Positions 1 to 10,776 of a stretch of DNA of 64,000 bases are shown here, piece by piece. The DNA comes from Dendrocalamus latiflorus. Lineage: Eukaryota; Streptophyta; Magnoliopsida; Poales; Poaceae. The first letter of the stretch is position 1. Each line of letters begins with the position of its first letter. The position numbers and the translations under genes are program-made. The notes beneath the pieces are model-generated. The model did not search any database and had not been told where the DNA came from. It saw only the letters and a program-made list of their open reading frames with translations. The stretch is taken from positions 53,558,527-53,622,526 of the forward strand of contig CM029627.1 of assembly GCA_017311315.1 (NCBI GenBank), written 5' to 3'.

Positions 1-400
1 TCAAAGGCATCAATTTAACAAAGTAATTGTTTTAACTGAAACTATTAAGCATTTTACAGTGAAGGTTCTATCCACCAACACTAATTAATTAGCTCTAACC
101 ACTAAGGTTCAAAACTACGGGTTCCATCCACCCACACTGGCTCTAACCGCCAGGATACTCTTTCGAGAGTTCACTCTCGTGATACCAAAGCTTTGTTGTT
201 AAAAACCAAAACAAAAAATCTACCATGTGAATGCATTCCTTGCCCGCCCTTGAACGTGGGCACGGCTATTCGAATAGTGTTACACTCTACAGAGGTTGTA
301 CAGCTTTACCCACAAGAGACAAGTCATCTTAATAGTCAACACGCTTCCTTTGGCATGAGACCCAGACGACATATCACAAAGCTTTTATGTAACATTCCAA
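1..400 (-). repeat. Retrotransposon repeat module B, inverted copy
   Basis: Read on the minus strand, this segment matches 3935-4320, including the stretches around 'gggcacggctatt' and 'gtaaagttgtacaacctc'. Both copies belong to a dispersed repeat that I associate with long-LTR gypsy-type elements of grasses. The copy is cut by the window edge. It continues directly into the AT-rich block that follows, whereas the plus-strand copy at 3935 joins module A instead. Confidence 0.7.
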
Positions 401-960
401 AAATTTGCTTTCTGTAAAAATTTAATTTCAAATTAATTATTTTAAAGTATTTGAATTTTATTTTGATTTTCTATAATTTTCTGGGATTTATTTGGGTTTA
501 TCTGGATTTTATTTCATAGCCTAGAGCAAGAAAATGTACTTTAAATATTTTATTAAAGCCAAAAAGAGTTTATTTTTGCTTTTCCCAAGCTTCCCTAAAA
601 TTATAGTAATTTTTTATAAATTTCTAGGTTTTTAAAATCAATTTCAAAGCTAAAAAGGTATTTTTATACAAATTAAAAGACCAACTTTAAGTTGAATATT
701 TTTAGTAAGTCCAAAACATCTTATAGAAATTCTGAGAATTTTATGGAATTAAAAATCAATTTTAAAAATCAAAAAGGTATTTTATAAAATTATTAAAGGC
801 AAATTTGAATTAAAAATATTTTTTCTAAGTCTAAAATAGCTCTAGGAATATTCTATGAATTTTCTGGAATTTTTTGACATTATTTACTATTTTCTAAGCC
901 TTTATAAAATTTTCTGGTATTTTCTGAAAAATTAATTCGAAAATTAATCCGGGATTTATT
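401..960 (+). repeat. AT-rich retrotransposon block
   Basis: Positions about 405-770 recur in reverse complement at 33,216-33,540, inside the CACTA element. The block is rich in A/T runs and has no credible coding frame. It lies between module B and a GC-rich promoter-like region, as expected for the U3 part of a long gypsy LTR. That assignment is inference. Confidence 0.55.
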
Positions 961-3289
961 GCAGGCCGACACGTGTCCGCCCTGGATTTAATCCAATCCA
1001 CCCCTTGATCTGATCTAAGCCATTACTTCTCACTTATCATCCAACGGCCGAGATCTCCCCATCTTTGCCACTTGTCATCCATCTATCCGCCCATACACCT
1101 TCATTTTCCTTTGTCTCACCGAGGGGTGGGCCCCACCTATATGAGCTTCTTCTTCCTCCCTTTCTTCTTCCTCTAGCCCTCTCTCTCCTTTCCTCCATTG
1201 CCGCCGCAACTGAGCTCAGTTTCTTCGTCTCCTTTCCGTTTCTTCTCACCATTAATGACTCCCGAGCGCCCCTCTTTACACTCCACTCAAATCCACCGTT
1301 TCTCCTCGGCTTTAAAGCCCTTTTTAACCGTCGCCGCGCCCATTCCGATCGCCCTTAATGACCGACCGGCCGTGCTCGGCCGTTACCCCCTCTCCCCGCC
1401 TATAAAAGCCCCTCTCACCACCGCCCTCTTTTTCCCTTTCGACCGAAGCCTTTCTCCCTCTCTCCCACACTCGATTTTCCCCGTGCCGTGTCTCTTTTCC
1501 CAACTGCTCAAAGGTACTCCGCAAGCAATTGCCGCCGGAGCCGTCCACTTCGTGCCTCACCGACGCCGCCCACGCCTTCCTCGTGCGCCGGCGACCGTCC
1601 TCCGCCACTCGCCCGGGCCCCCTCGCCACCGGAGTCCGCCGCCCCCAAGCACCACCATCGCCGCCGCCTTCTCTCCTCTTGTCGGCCGCCTCCGGTCGTC
1701 CCCAAGCCTCGCCGCCGGTAAGCGCCACCCCGCCACCACGTCTCCCCTCTCCGCCGCCCCTCGCCGGGCGCCCTGTGTCGGCGAGCGCGCCACCCCGTGC
1801 CGCCCGTGCGCCGCCGCCCGTTCCGGCCTGGGCCACGTCGGCCGGCCCGCGCCCGCGTGGCCTCCGCGTGTGCGCCGCGTCGGCTGAGCGTGCCACCTCG
1901 GCAAGCCTCGCGGTGCGTGGACTCGGTCCATGGTAGACCAGGCCCACACGTCCGAATATTCAAAATTCAAAAAGTTGCTGACGTCAGCCTTGCGTCATAA
2001 AGTACCTTTTTCTTCAGAGAAATATTTCAGCCGAAATTAATTTCCTTGCTAACATCATAATTAGTCTTTTTCAGTACAAAAATAATTCCAGAAAATAGCA
2101 TTTTTCATTTTCTTTTTTTTCAAACTTTCGGAGGCCCTAACTTCCTCATTTTAACTCCGTTTGAGCCCGTTCAAATTTCTAAATTCATAAAAAATTCTAA
2201 ACTATCTATTTCTGCCATCCTTTTAAATATTTGAAATTTATTTAATATTTTAAAATTTAAATCAAATTCCAATACCTAGTTCATTTTCAAAGCCTCAGTT
2301 CCATTCCAAATTTTCTTTGCATTTCCAAAATTCAAATTTAAACTTTGCAAAATCTCCATAAAATCTATTCAATTTTTCTAGATCCAAGTATTTTTCTTGG
2401 CACTTATCTTTTTCTAAAAATAAAAAGGAATAATGAGATTTCCCACCGAGGCCAAAGTTTTATCTTGTTCAAGCACGCTTAACTCCAAAGTTCTCACCAC
2501 CCAGTGCAATAGATTATTTTCAAGCATTTGGACTATTCTCTTTTAGCCTAATATTTCTTCTTCCTACCTTTGCTATTCACCTCCCCGCGTCAGACCAGTA
2601 AACACTCTGTTCTTCAGCTAAATCCACCGTGAACCATGCATGCACACAAACAAAATTAATTCCTTCCACCAAATTAATTGGCATGCAGCAAGAACACCTT
2701 TATTCATTGATAAAAATCATTTATATTTCAGTTTTAATCATCAAAATTTCAGTTTTTCAGTTTCTTGCATGCAAAGTTGAAACCGTCATTTCTTTTACTC
2801 CAAGCATTACTTCGTCATTCAATTCCTTTGCTCCTCTTCACCTATAAATTGAACCTCAACCTTCTCTCCTCATTTCCCACTTGTGTTGCACTCTATCAAA
2901 CCAGAAATCTAGCCAAAAAGAAGATCTCAAGAACTATTCCTTCGTTTGATACTTCCCAGTAAATTCCTTTCCAACCGATTTTCCCATGACTCGTTCTTTG
3001 TCATCAGAACACCGAATCTGTTGATTATTTCTCCTAAATTCATCTAAAATCTTAATCTTTCTTTCAGTATATATTTTGTATTTTTGTGATTTTATTTGTA
3101 TTTATCTATTCGTTTGTTTTGGTCGTTTCGCGCGTAGAACCCGACGTCGTCGAAGAATTTGCCGATCCACAGCAAGAAGATCCAGACGGCGTGCAAGAAG
3201 GCAAGTCTCCTTTGAACATTTTGAACCTATGTTTGAGAAATGCTTTTACTTAATTTAAAATTACTTGCATTGCTATTTTCATAGAACAC
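961..3289 (+). mobile_element. Long-LTR promoter and leader-like region
   Basis: A sharp change to GC-rich DNA at about 960 is followed by 'cacgtgtccgccctgg', a 'gtgggccccac' box, pyrimidine-rich DNA and a TATA box at 1401. From 2000 to 2960 the DNA is AT-rich again, with a second TATA-like 'cctataaattg' near 2842. At 3136-3206 there is a short GC-rich segment resembling leader sequence of grass gypsy elements. Long frames across 1198-1963 occur on both strands and all phases and reflect composition, so I call no protein. I read the region as part of a very long gypsy LTR. Confidence 0.5.
1401..1410 (+). promoter_or_regulatory. TATA box of long LTR
   Basis: A consensus 'tataaaagcc' is followed by pyrimidine-rich DNA, a common arrangement around plant retrotransposon transcription starts. 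No transcript can be verified from sequence alone. Confidence 0.5.
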
Positions 3290-4801
3290 TAGTTTCGGTA
3301 TTAAGGTATTAGTTAATCCAATTATTGTTATGCCCTCGATTGAAGTTGAATGCCATGTACCCTTGTAACCATAGGATCTCCTTTGTCTCAATAATGAGAT
3401 TAATATAATATCTTGTTAATATTAGAATGGTAGTATAATGCTTAGTCAAGCTATTTAATTCTTTTGAAACCTTGGAATGGGAAATTATATTTCAGTTAAC
3501 TAGTCTTTGTATTCGGAAATTAGTGGCAATTGGTATTGCCACTGTTCTTTTAAAATAAAACAAAAGGTAAAAATTGTTTTAGACCAGGGCGAATGGTTAG
3601 ACTGGTTGGTGCGGTTTAGCACGAGATTTTGGTAAAGAGTATGTTCCGCCCTAGTCGATTAAGGACCGACTCTTGTGTTTGTCCAGACTGAGCACTACCG
3701 TACAACCACAAGTCTATATGGGTACGACCTAGCTGACTAACTTACGATAGTCTAGTTTAGGTGCCACCAGTGGTAAGTGGGTGCCAGGGATTTACTGGTT
3801 TACTCACAGTGAGGGACAGGGATTTACTGTACTCATACGGCGCAAGAGGGGGTTCTGATTGTGGTGGACTTAACCCTTCAGCGGTGAAACCTTAGCGGGT
3901 GGTGTCTAGCTAGATTAGAGTGAGGTAAAAGCTTTGTGATATGTTATCTGGGTCTCATACCAAAGGAAGCATGTTGACTATTAAGATGACTTATCTCTTG
4001 TGGGTAAAGTTGTACAACCTCTGTAGAGTGTAAAACTATTCAAATAGCCGTGCCCATGGTCAAGGGCAGGCAAGGAATGCATTCACATGGTAGATCTTTG
4101 GTTTTGGTTTTAAAAACAAAGTTTTGACATTTCGAGAGTGGAGGGAACTCTTGGAAGGGATTCCTGGTGGTTGGAGCCATTGTGGGTGGATGTAACCCAC
4201 AGTTTTAAACTTTATCGGTTAGAGCTGGTTAGCTAGTGTTGGTGGATAGAACCTTCACTATAAAATGCTTAATAGTTTCAGTTAAAATAATTACTTTGTT
4301 AAATTATTGCCTTCAAAAATATTTAATAATATTTGAAATAAAATGTTGCTTTGCGCAAAAGAGCCATATAGCCCTCCTTTGTTAAGCCTTGCATCTATTG
4401 CATTTTTCCCAAGACTTGCGGAGTACTTTATGTACTCACATGCTGCACTAAAAATCAACTCAGAGGAATATGAAGCCCAAGATGGAGACTACGACTACTT
4501 CGCGTGCAGATTCGATGAAGGATTCCCGGAGTACTAGGTTGCGCTTCCCCAGTCAATTGCCTGTGGCGTATTGATGGGTCTTCGCCGGATTTATCTTTTG
4601 CTTCCGCTGTGTTTTGTGAGTGTGTGAGGTCTTGAAACCTCAGTTGTAATAATAAGACCTTTCGGTCTGTACTCTTTATTATTGTAATAAAGCGTTGTTG
4701 GTTATGTAATCATTTCTGTTTGACTGTGTGCACTAGTTTCGATCTGGGACTAGTGCTGTAATACACAGAGGGTCCAGATTCGGTAATCCGACGTCCTGAC
4801 A
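3290..4801 (+). repeat. Retrotransposon modules X-A-B-C ending in CGTCCTGACA
   Basis: X (3290-3560) and A (3561-3930) recur inverted at 4802-5440, A recurs directly at 32,850-33,215, and B (3935-4320) recurs inverted at 1-400. C (4321-4801) contains a T-rich, poly(A)-signal-like stretch and ends 'cgtcctgaca', the type of CA-ended terminus expected of an LTR. No intact coding frame is present. I interpret it as the 3' part of a gypsy-type LTR. Confidence 0.6.
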
Positions 4802-5440
4802 TTTTACCTCACTCTAATCTAGCTAGACACCACCCGCTGAGGTTTCACCGCTGAAGGGTTAAATCCACCACAATAAGAAGCCCCTCTTGCGCCATATAAG
4901 TACAGTAAATCCCTGTCCCTCACTATGAGTAAACCAGTAAATCCCTGTCACCCACTTTCCACTGGTGGTTCCTAAACTAGACTATTGTAAGTTAATTAGC
5001 TAGGTCGTACCCATATAGACTTGTGGTTGTACGGTAGTGCTCAGTCTGGACAAACACAAGAGTCGGTCCTTAATCGACTAGGGCGGAACATACACTTTAC
5101 CAAAATCTCGTGCTAAAACCGCACCAATCCAATCTAACCATCCGCCCTGGTCTAAAACAATTTTCACATTTTATTTTATTTTAAAAGAATAGTGGCAACA
5201 CCAATCGCCACTAATCTCCGAATACAAAAACTAGTTTAATGAAATATAATTTCCCATTCCAAGGTTACAAAAGTTAAATAGCGCGACTAAGCATTTTTAC
5301 TACCATTCTAATATTTAGCAAAGAATTATAATACTATCATTACTGAGACAAAGGAGATCCTATGGTTACAATGGTACATGGCGTTCAACTTCAATCGAGG
5401 GAATAACAATGATTGGATTAACTAATACCTTAATACACAA
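4802..5440 (-). repeat. Inverted copy of modules A and X
   Basis: The reverse complement matches 3290-3930, creating an inverted repeat with arms of about 640 bp around an ~870-bp centre. The join to the preceding LTR terminus is abrupt. It could be a second element inserted head-on or a rearranged LTR. Confidence 0.65.
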
Positions 5441-5516
5441 TACGCACTTTACAGAGTTTAAATAAGGCGCAGGGGAGGCCTGCTTGCGCACTCACCCTAC
5501 GGAGTACTTTTGGTTA

Positions 5517-5918
5517 GGTGCCGGCTCCGCCGCCACCGCTTCGAAGGGTAGGGGACGGAGCGCTCGCGCGTCTACTTCGACTAGGCGCCGGCTCCGCCGC
5601 CACCGCTTTGAGGGGTAGGGGACAGAGCGCTCGCGCGTCTACTTTGACTAGGCGCCGGCTCCGCCGCCACCGCTTCGACGGGTATGGGACGGAGCGCTCG
5701 TGCGTTTACTTCGACTAGGCGCCAGCTCCGCTGCCACCGCTTCGAAGGGTAGGGGATAGAGCGCTCGCGCGTCTACTTCGACTAGGCGCCGGCTCCGCCA
5801 CCACTTCTTCAAGGGGTAGGGGACGTAGCGCTCATGCATCTACTTCGACTTGGCGCAGGCTCCGCCGTCACCACTTGGAAGGGTAGGGGACGGAGCGCTC
5901 GCGTGTCTACTTCATCTA
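5517..5918. repeat. Minisatellite, six 67-bp units
   Basis: Six consecutive units start at 5517, 5584, 5651, 5718, 5785 and 5852, each beginning 'ggcgcc(g/a)gctccgcc' or a close variant and ending near 'tctacttcga'. The spacing is exactly 67 bp each time. Because 67 is not a multiple of three, the reading frame rotates through the array and the short frames across it are not evidence of a gene. Units differ at several bases, so it is not a very recent expansion. Confidence 0.9.
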
Positions 5919-6480
5919 CGAAGTGTTACGTCCGTCAAGTGGGGCGAAGGTGGGCGCAAGAGGCCAGCCTTTATTGCATGTATAAGGAAATGATTACACG
6001 GAGACGACACCTCCATCGGAAAAGGGCTAAGGTTTACAGGTGTCTTCGAGTGCCTAGGGTCACTATTCGTCCGGCTCTGCCTTAACATGCCCCACCGTCG
6101 AGGTATCACCCGCTGAAGTCCGGATCGCCCAAAAGTCCCGGGCCCTCTCTGCCCATGCCCAACGTCGAAGGTGCAAACGAATCATGCAGCCTGAGAGTAC
6201 TAATCGGCCCCTATGGCACATCTACCTGGAGTAGAAATAATACGCAACGTTAGAACACTTTTGGCAAATACCATTTCATTCATACAAAAAGGAGGGGGCC
6301 ACAGGGCGCCAGCCATACAAGAACGCATACATAACAACGCACACCCACACACCGGACCCTGGCATCACACCTGTGGGTCCGCGCAATATTCGTTGCGCCG
6401 GGGAATTTTGTCGAGCCACTGGCCGAAGTTCCCCTACCCATGCAGCGTCCGCCGCAGCACTACCTGGGCCCCGGCCTCCC
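5919..6480. other. Retrotransposon-like DNA without clear gene
   Basis: GC-rich DNA downstream of the minisatellite, apparently continuous with the antisense protein remnant that follows. I see no convincing protein, terminus or RNA gene. Confidence 0.4.
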
Positions 6481-8425
6481 CGATGTAGCCCTAGATCCGG
6501 TCATAGAAGGCCCGGAGGGCGGGCCGGACGACACGAATGGCACGCGACATCACCCCGGCTTTGGTTGGCAGCTCCAGCTGAGGGTCAACCAGCTCGTCGA
6601 GGTGCTGGCACCCTCGGGTGTGGAGCATGGCGAAGGCGATGCAAGCGCCGGAGAAGCCACAGTGGTCGCCGAAGGCTTTGGCGCCATGGAGGGCGAGGCT
6701 CGAGCCCTCTCTGATACGCCAAAGCGTTTGCGCCAGATCCTCGGGACCGTGCGTGAGGTCTGGCACGTCGATGGAAAGGTCCTTGAGGGCGCTCTCCAAA
6801 GACTCCATCACCCTCCACGTCGCCACCGACGCGTCGCCCAAGGTCTGGTTCCTCTCCTAAAGGGGCGCGGTGAGCTGGGCCTTCTCCTCCTCCAGCGCGG
6901 CAATCTGCTGAAGGAGTTTAAAGTTTTTTTTATTAGTGAACCAACATACTAACTACTACCCAAGAGCAAAACAACAGAACAAAGGTGCAAAGGACTGCAG
7001 AAAACAACAAGTTGTTGTCTCATAAAATCAGCACAGAAAAACTGAAAAGAGAACATGGAGAAGCTGTCTACCAAAAATGATGAGCTGCTGAAAACTGAGC
7101 CTGATTGCTGCCAACATAAGACTGCACAAGGAAGCTGAAATCTGCAAGAAAGGCTGAAAAACAAAAGCTGAAACAGGTGAAAACGAGCTGATGTTCAAGG
7201 CTCTTAACAGATGACCAAAAAGGAGTACTAGCTCCTGAAATTCAGGCTGCACAGCCGCAAGAAAAACAAACTGATGCCTCCCACTACTACTGGCCGAAAG
7301 CACTCAAGAGAGGAGCAATTTCAGCTGGAAACAAAACTGAACCAAATCAAAAAGAAGGCTTTACAAAATATGGCTGCAGAGAGAAACGTGGTTCAATTGA
7401 TCTCCTTCTCAAGAAAATTGACAGAAACCTTAAGTAAAAAACTCTAGGGAAGGATCTGCAGCTTGAAAAGGAGAATCAAAAGCAAGAAAGGATAAACTTG
7501 AGGCCATAGCATCTCAAACAAAAATTTCACAAAATGAGACAAAGAGAGATGACACAATTGTATTAGAGAGGAATGATTACATAGTCTTGATACTACCAAC
7601 TTAATCCATCTCTCACAATCCAAGGACACCCAAGAACACAAGAGCTGCCCTAAAAACTTTTACAACTCAAGTATGGAGAGAGCAAAATAAAACCCTAACT
7701 CTCACATCCACTCTCTCATTTTTCTCCACTAGAGAGCATCCTCTATTTATAGCCTCCACTAATGTGTTTACAACACACTTTACCCATTAGCTCTCAACAA
7801 CTCATGGCGCTTTATCCACAATCCACTTCCTTTAGTGCAGCTTTCCGTATTCACCAAAACGCCCCTCACGTACCTTCCAGGAAGCTTCCTCATTCCTTGC
7901 CCTCCAAGCCACGCAGCCACCTCGAGTCCTCGCCGTCTTCGGCACACCTCGACCGTTCTGACCTCGGCACCGCCCGCGCCTAGTCCGGTCATCTCGTGCC
8001 TCGCCACGACTCCACCTCGACGTCCTGCAGCCATCACAGACAAGAAACAAATCACATAGCACCGCTCGAAAAATTGTAACCGTACATAAATACCAGAAAA
8101 AATACTCAAAGCCCAAACCGATCGAACCGAAAAGTAAACAACTTAAACACGTTCGACCTAGTTTGACCAAGTCCGACCAAAGCCGTTTGCACCGCGCAAC
8201 GACATGGTCCGAACCACACAAACCAAACTCGACTTTCCTAAAACAGATGTCAATTACTCATCACACAAACGGGGCATCTCCACATGGTCTATCAGATACA
8301 CTCGTCCTTGGCGGCATGAGCCTCGTCGGTAGCACGAAGCTGGCCCCCCAGCACCCTCTGCTCGCGGATGCGTGTCTCCTCCAGGGCTCGGCTGAGAGCA
8401 AGGGTCTAAAGAAAAAGTGCGAGTG
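6480..8425 (-). pseudogene. Antisense retrotransposon coiled-coil/gag-like protein, split by an LTR
   Basis: On the minus strand a protein-like reading runs from about 8425 to 8295 (ALSRALEETRIREQ, helical and charged) and resumes at about 6918 (QQIAALEEEKAQL). It then reaches a frame of at least 116 codons ending at 6491 (ATWRVMESLESALKDLSI and on). The style is that of the coiled-coil proteins of grass retrotransposons. The minus-strand LTR at 6919-8294 separates the two parts, and an internal stop lies near the second junction. I infer a decayed retrotransposon protein; no enzyme domain is visible. Confidence 0.5.
6919..8294 (-). mobile_element. LTR L1 of the E1-related copia family (minus strand)
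   Basis: Read on the minus strand it starts TGATAGACCATGTGGAG, like the LTR at 19,353. It then follows the same order: 'gatgagtaattgacatc', 'gttcgatcggtttgggctttgagta', a TATA box in 'ggctataaatagagg' and a run of 'gagagag'. The far end lacks the family terminus seen at 13,885 and 24,164, so it is 3'-truncated. It interrupts the antisense protein remnant. Confidence 0.75.
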
Positions 8426-9334
8426 TTAGCGAAGTCCTCGATAGCAGCGTAGGCCGTGAACCTGGGCACTTACCCTCATCTCTGAGGCATCCAGCGCGAG
8501 TGCCAGGAGATCTCCCCCGCATGACGACAGCACCCGTCGATCCAGGCTGCCGTCGGTGCACTGCGCGACCTCGTGAAGGACCCGAAGCATATCCGACCGA
8601 GGGATGAAATCGGAGACAGCGGGCCTCTATGCCTCCCACATCTCTTGGGAAGGAGCGCGCGACAACGGTCGTGCGACCGCTCATAGCGCACGATGCACCA
8701 ATCGTGTCATGCCGCGTGTACCTTTCCCTCTGGACGGAGCGCACGACAGGAGTTGCTTGACCTTGACACCTCAGAGGTCAACGCGATTCTCGCCACCATT
8801 AATACACCGACTCCGGATGGTAGGCTGTCGGGCCATATGACGACTTCACGTCCATAGAGCGACCTTGGAAGACACTCCCGTCTCCGTGGGAAGACCCCGC
8901 CCCGCGCATCGGCCTGTCCGCAGAATGAACCCGCCTTTGCCCCGACTTCGACTCCACGACTAAAAGGCTCCATGGTCAAGAACAGCCTCGGCATGCAGAT
9001 CGACTCTGAGCCCTCCGCGCGAGATGGGGTTGCACCGGCACACAAGAATCCATTAACCAAGTATAGAAGATCACAGGCTGCAGGGACGGAGGGGGCCAAG
9101 TGACTCGGCAACATGGCTTCGGCCCGTGAAGCCCTTCACCATGAGAGGCTCCTGTTGTAGGGGTGGCCCCCACTTAAGCCCAGCAGGCCTGTTAGAGGGT
9201 TGCAAAGCCTAAGAAGGGACATGTATAATGACATAAATGCCTTTAAGAGGGATACTTGGGTGTAAGGGCATTATTGTAAAATACTCCCACGTGAATATAT
9301 ATAAGCCATCCAGGCCATGGGGGGAGGCCCAAGC
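8426..9334. other. Degenerate GC-rich transposon DNA and promoter-like stretch
   Basis: 8426-9180 continues the GC-rich remnant, with short overlapping minus-strand frames (for example 8707-9114) but no domain I recognise. At 9181-9334 the DNA becomes AT-richer and has a TATA-like 'gaatatatataagcc' at about 9292. It then stops at a sharp junction at 9335 with copia internal sequence. It may be a truncated LTR; that is inference. Confidence 0.35.
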
Positions 9335-10241
9335 ATTGAGCTATGCTAGTCTCTTGATGAAGCATGAGTTGGTACATTTTTAAGTAAGCAAAAAGATCTC
9401 TTTTGTGCGAAAAAATTGATCTCACCAATTCTTTCTCATGAGACTGTTTGCCATTGCACTAGGCATGAACTCAGGGGGAGTTTTGGTTGACTAAGATCAT
9501 TTCCTTAAGCTTCTAGCATGGAGTGGTCGCATAAGGCTTGAGATCTAGCACATGACTAAACAAAAAAAATCTGGTTGGCAATAATCATGATATTTATAAA
9601 GACAAACATGTCATTTGTTCTAAATTTGCTTAAGTTACACAAAAAGACCAAGTACTTGAACAAATGTCTCATTCTTGAACTTGTAGTACTCTAAAATGAG
9701 TCAATACTAGTTTCTTGGTTCCACTTAGATTATTGACATGGCCTGCATCATCTTTGGATACCTTTAGCTAGACTATAATCATGGTTGACTTGACATGCTA
9801 AGAAATTTGACTAATCTTCAGATTATGACTTATTTGGCTTAGCTTGTCTATACATACATTGTCATGATCTTGATAGCATTCTTATATGTTATGGCTTGGT
9901 ATAGTACCTCAAGGTCATTTTAGATAATCTTCATGGCTCATCATGCTTAAAATAAATAATATTCAGTCATTTCATCCATACTCGTGATTTAATTCTCTTC
10001 CTTACATCTTGATGATTTTATTGCCAAAAGGGGGAGAATAGCAGAGAAAAAGCCATTTGGGAACGTTCTGGAGCTTTGGAGAACAATTTGCTCTTTTTGT
10101 TTTCGTTCTAGGGTTCCTTTTTGTCAACATGGTCTTGGTTCCTCTTTGCTTCTTTCTTAGGCCGTGTGTAACTTGCTTTCATTTTCAAACTCAACTTTAT
10201 GCTTTTTCTGTGTTTGTCAATATACTCATCAAGGGGGATAT
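9335..10241 (+). mobile_element. 3' internal region of SIRE-like copia, upstream copy
   Basis: This block is nearly identical to 21,300-22,207. It contains the 'gccaaaagggggagaata' motif typical of the noncoding end of SIRE/Maximus-lineage copia elements and ends in a polypurine tract ('aagggggatat', 10,231-10,241) next to the LTR at 10,242. No protein frame of note is present. It shows that the LTR at 10,242 also served as the 3' LTR of an upstream, now mostly missing, element. Confidence 0.8.
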
Positions 10242-10776
10242 TGAGAGACCATGTGGATATGACCCCATGTTTGTGATGAGTAATTGACGCGTGTTCGGGA
10301 AAGTTTGAGTTTGTTTTTGAGTGGTTCGAGCCATGTCATTGCGTGGTGTAGTCGGTTTCGATCGGACCTTGTCGAACTAGGTCGAACGTGCTTAAGTTGT
10401 TTATTTTTTTGTTTCGATCGGTTTGGGCTTTGAGTATTTCTTCTGATGTTATTGCATGGTTACAATATTTTGAGCGGTGCTATGTGATTTGTTTCTTATC
10501 TGTGATGGCTGCAGGACGTTGAGGCTAAGTCGTGGCGAGGCACTGGATGATCGGACTAGGCACAGGTGGTGCTGAGGTCAGAGCGGTCGGGATGTGTCGA
10601 AGACGGCGACGACTCGAAGTGGTTGCGAGGCTTGGGCGGCAAGAAATGAGGAAGCTTCTTGGAAGGTGCAGGAGGGGCATTTTGGTAAATACGCAAGGCT
10701 GCACAAAAGGAAGCGGATGCGGTTCGGGTTAATGGATAAAGCGCAAAGTTGGTGGAGTTAATGGATAAAGCGCAAA
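10242..10776 (+). mobile_element. LTR L2, 5' part (5' LTR of E1)
   Basis: Begins TGAGAGACCATGTGGATATG directly after a polypurine tract and matches the start of the LTR at 22,208. It is interrupted at about 10,777 by another LTR and resumes at 12,647. About 200 bp present in the 22,208 copy, including its TATA region, are missing at the break. Confidence 0.8.

Noticed and set aside
1198..1963. Several overlapping frames of 130-230 codons on both strands, rich in Pro, Arg and Ala
   Set aside because: They occur in all phases at once, match the local GC content and show no domain; the region lies between a TATA box and LTR-like DNA.
5518..5839. Frames across the 67-bp repeats that look like a repetitive protein
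   Set aside because: The repeat length is not a multiple of three and both strands are open; this is a composition effect of a minisatellite.
5517..5918. CRISPR-like regular repeats
   Set aside because: Units are contiguous with no unique spacers, and the window is plant nuclear DNA.
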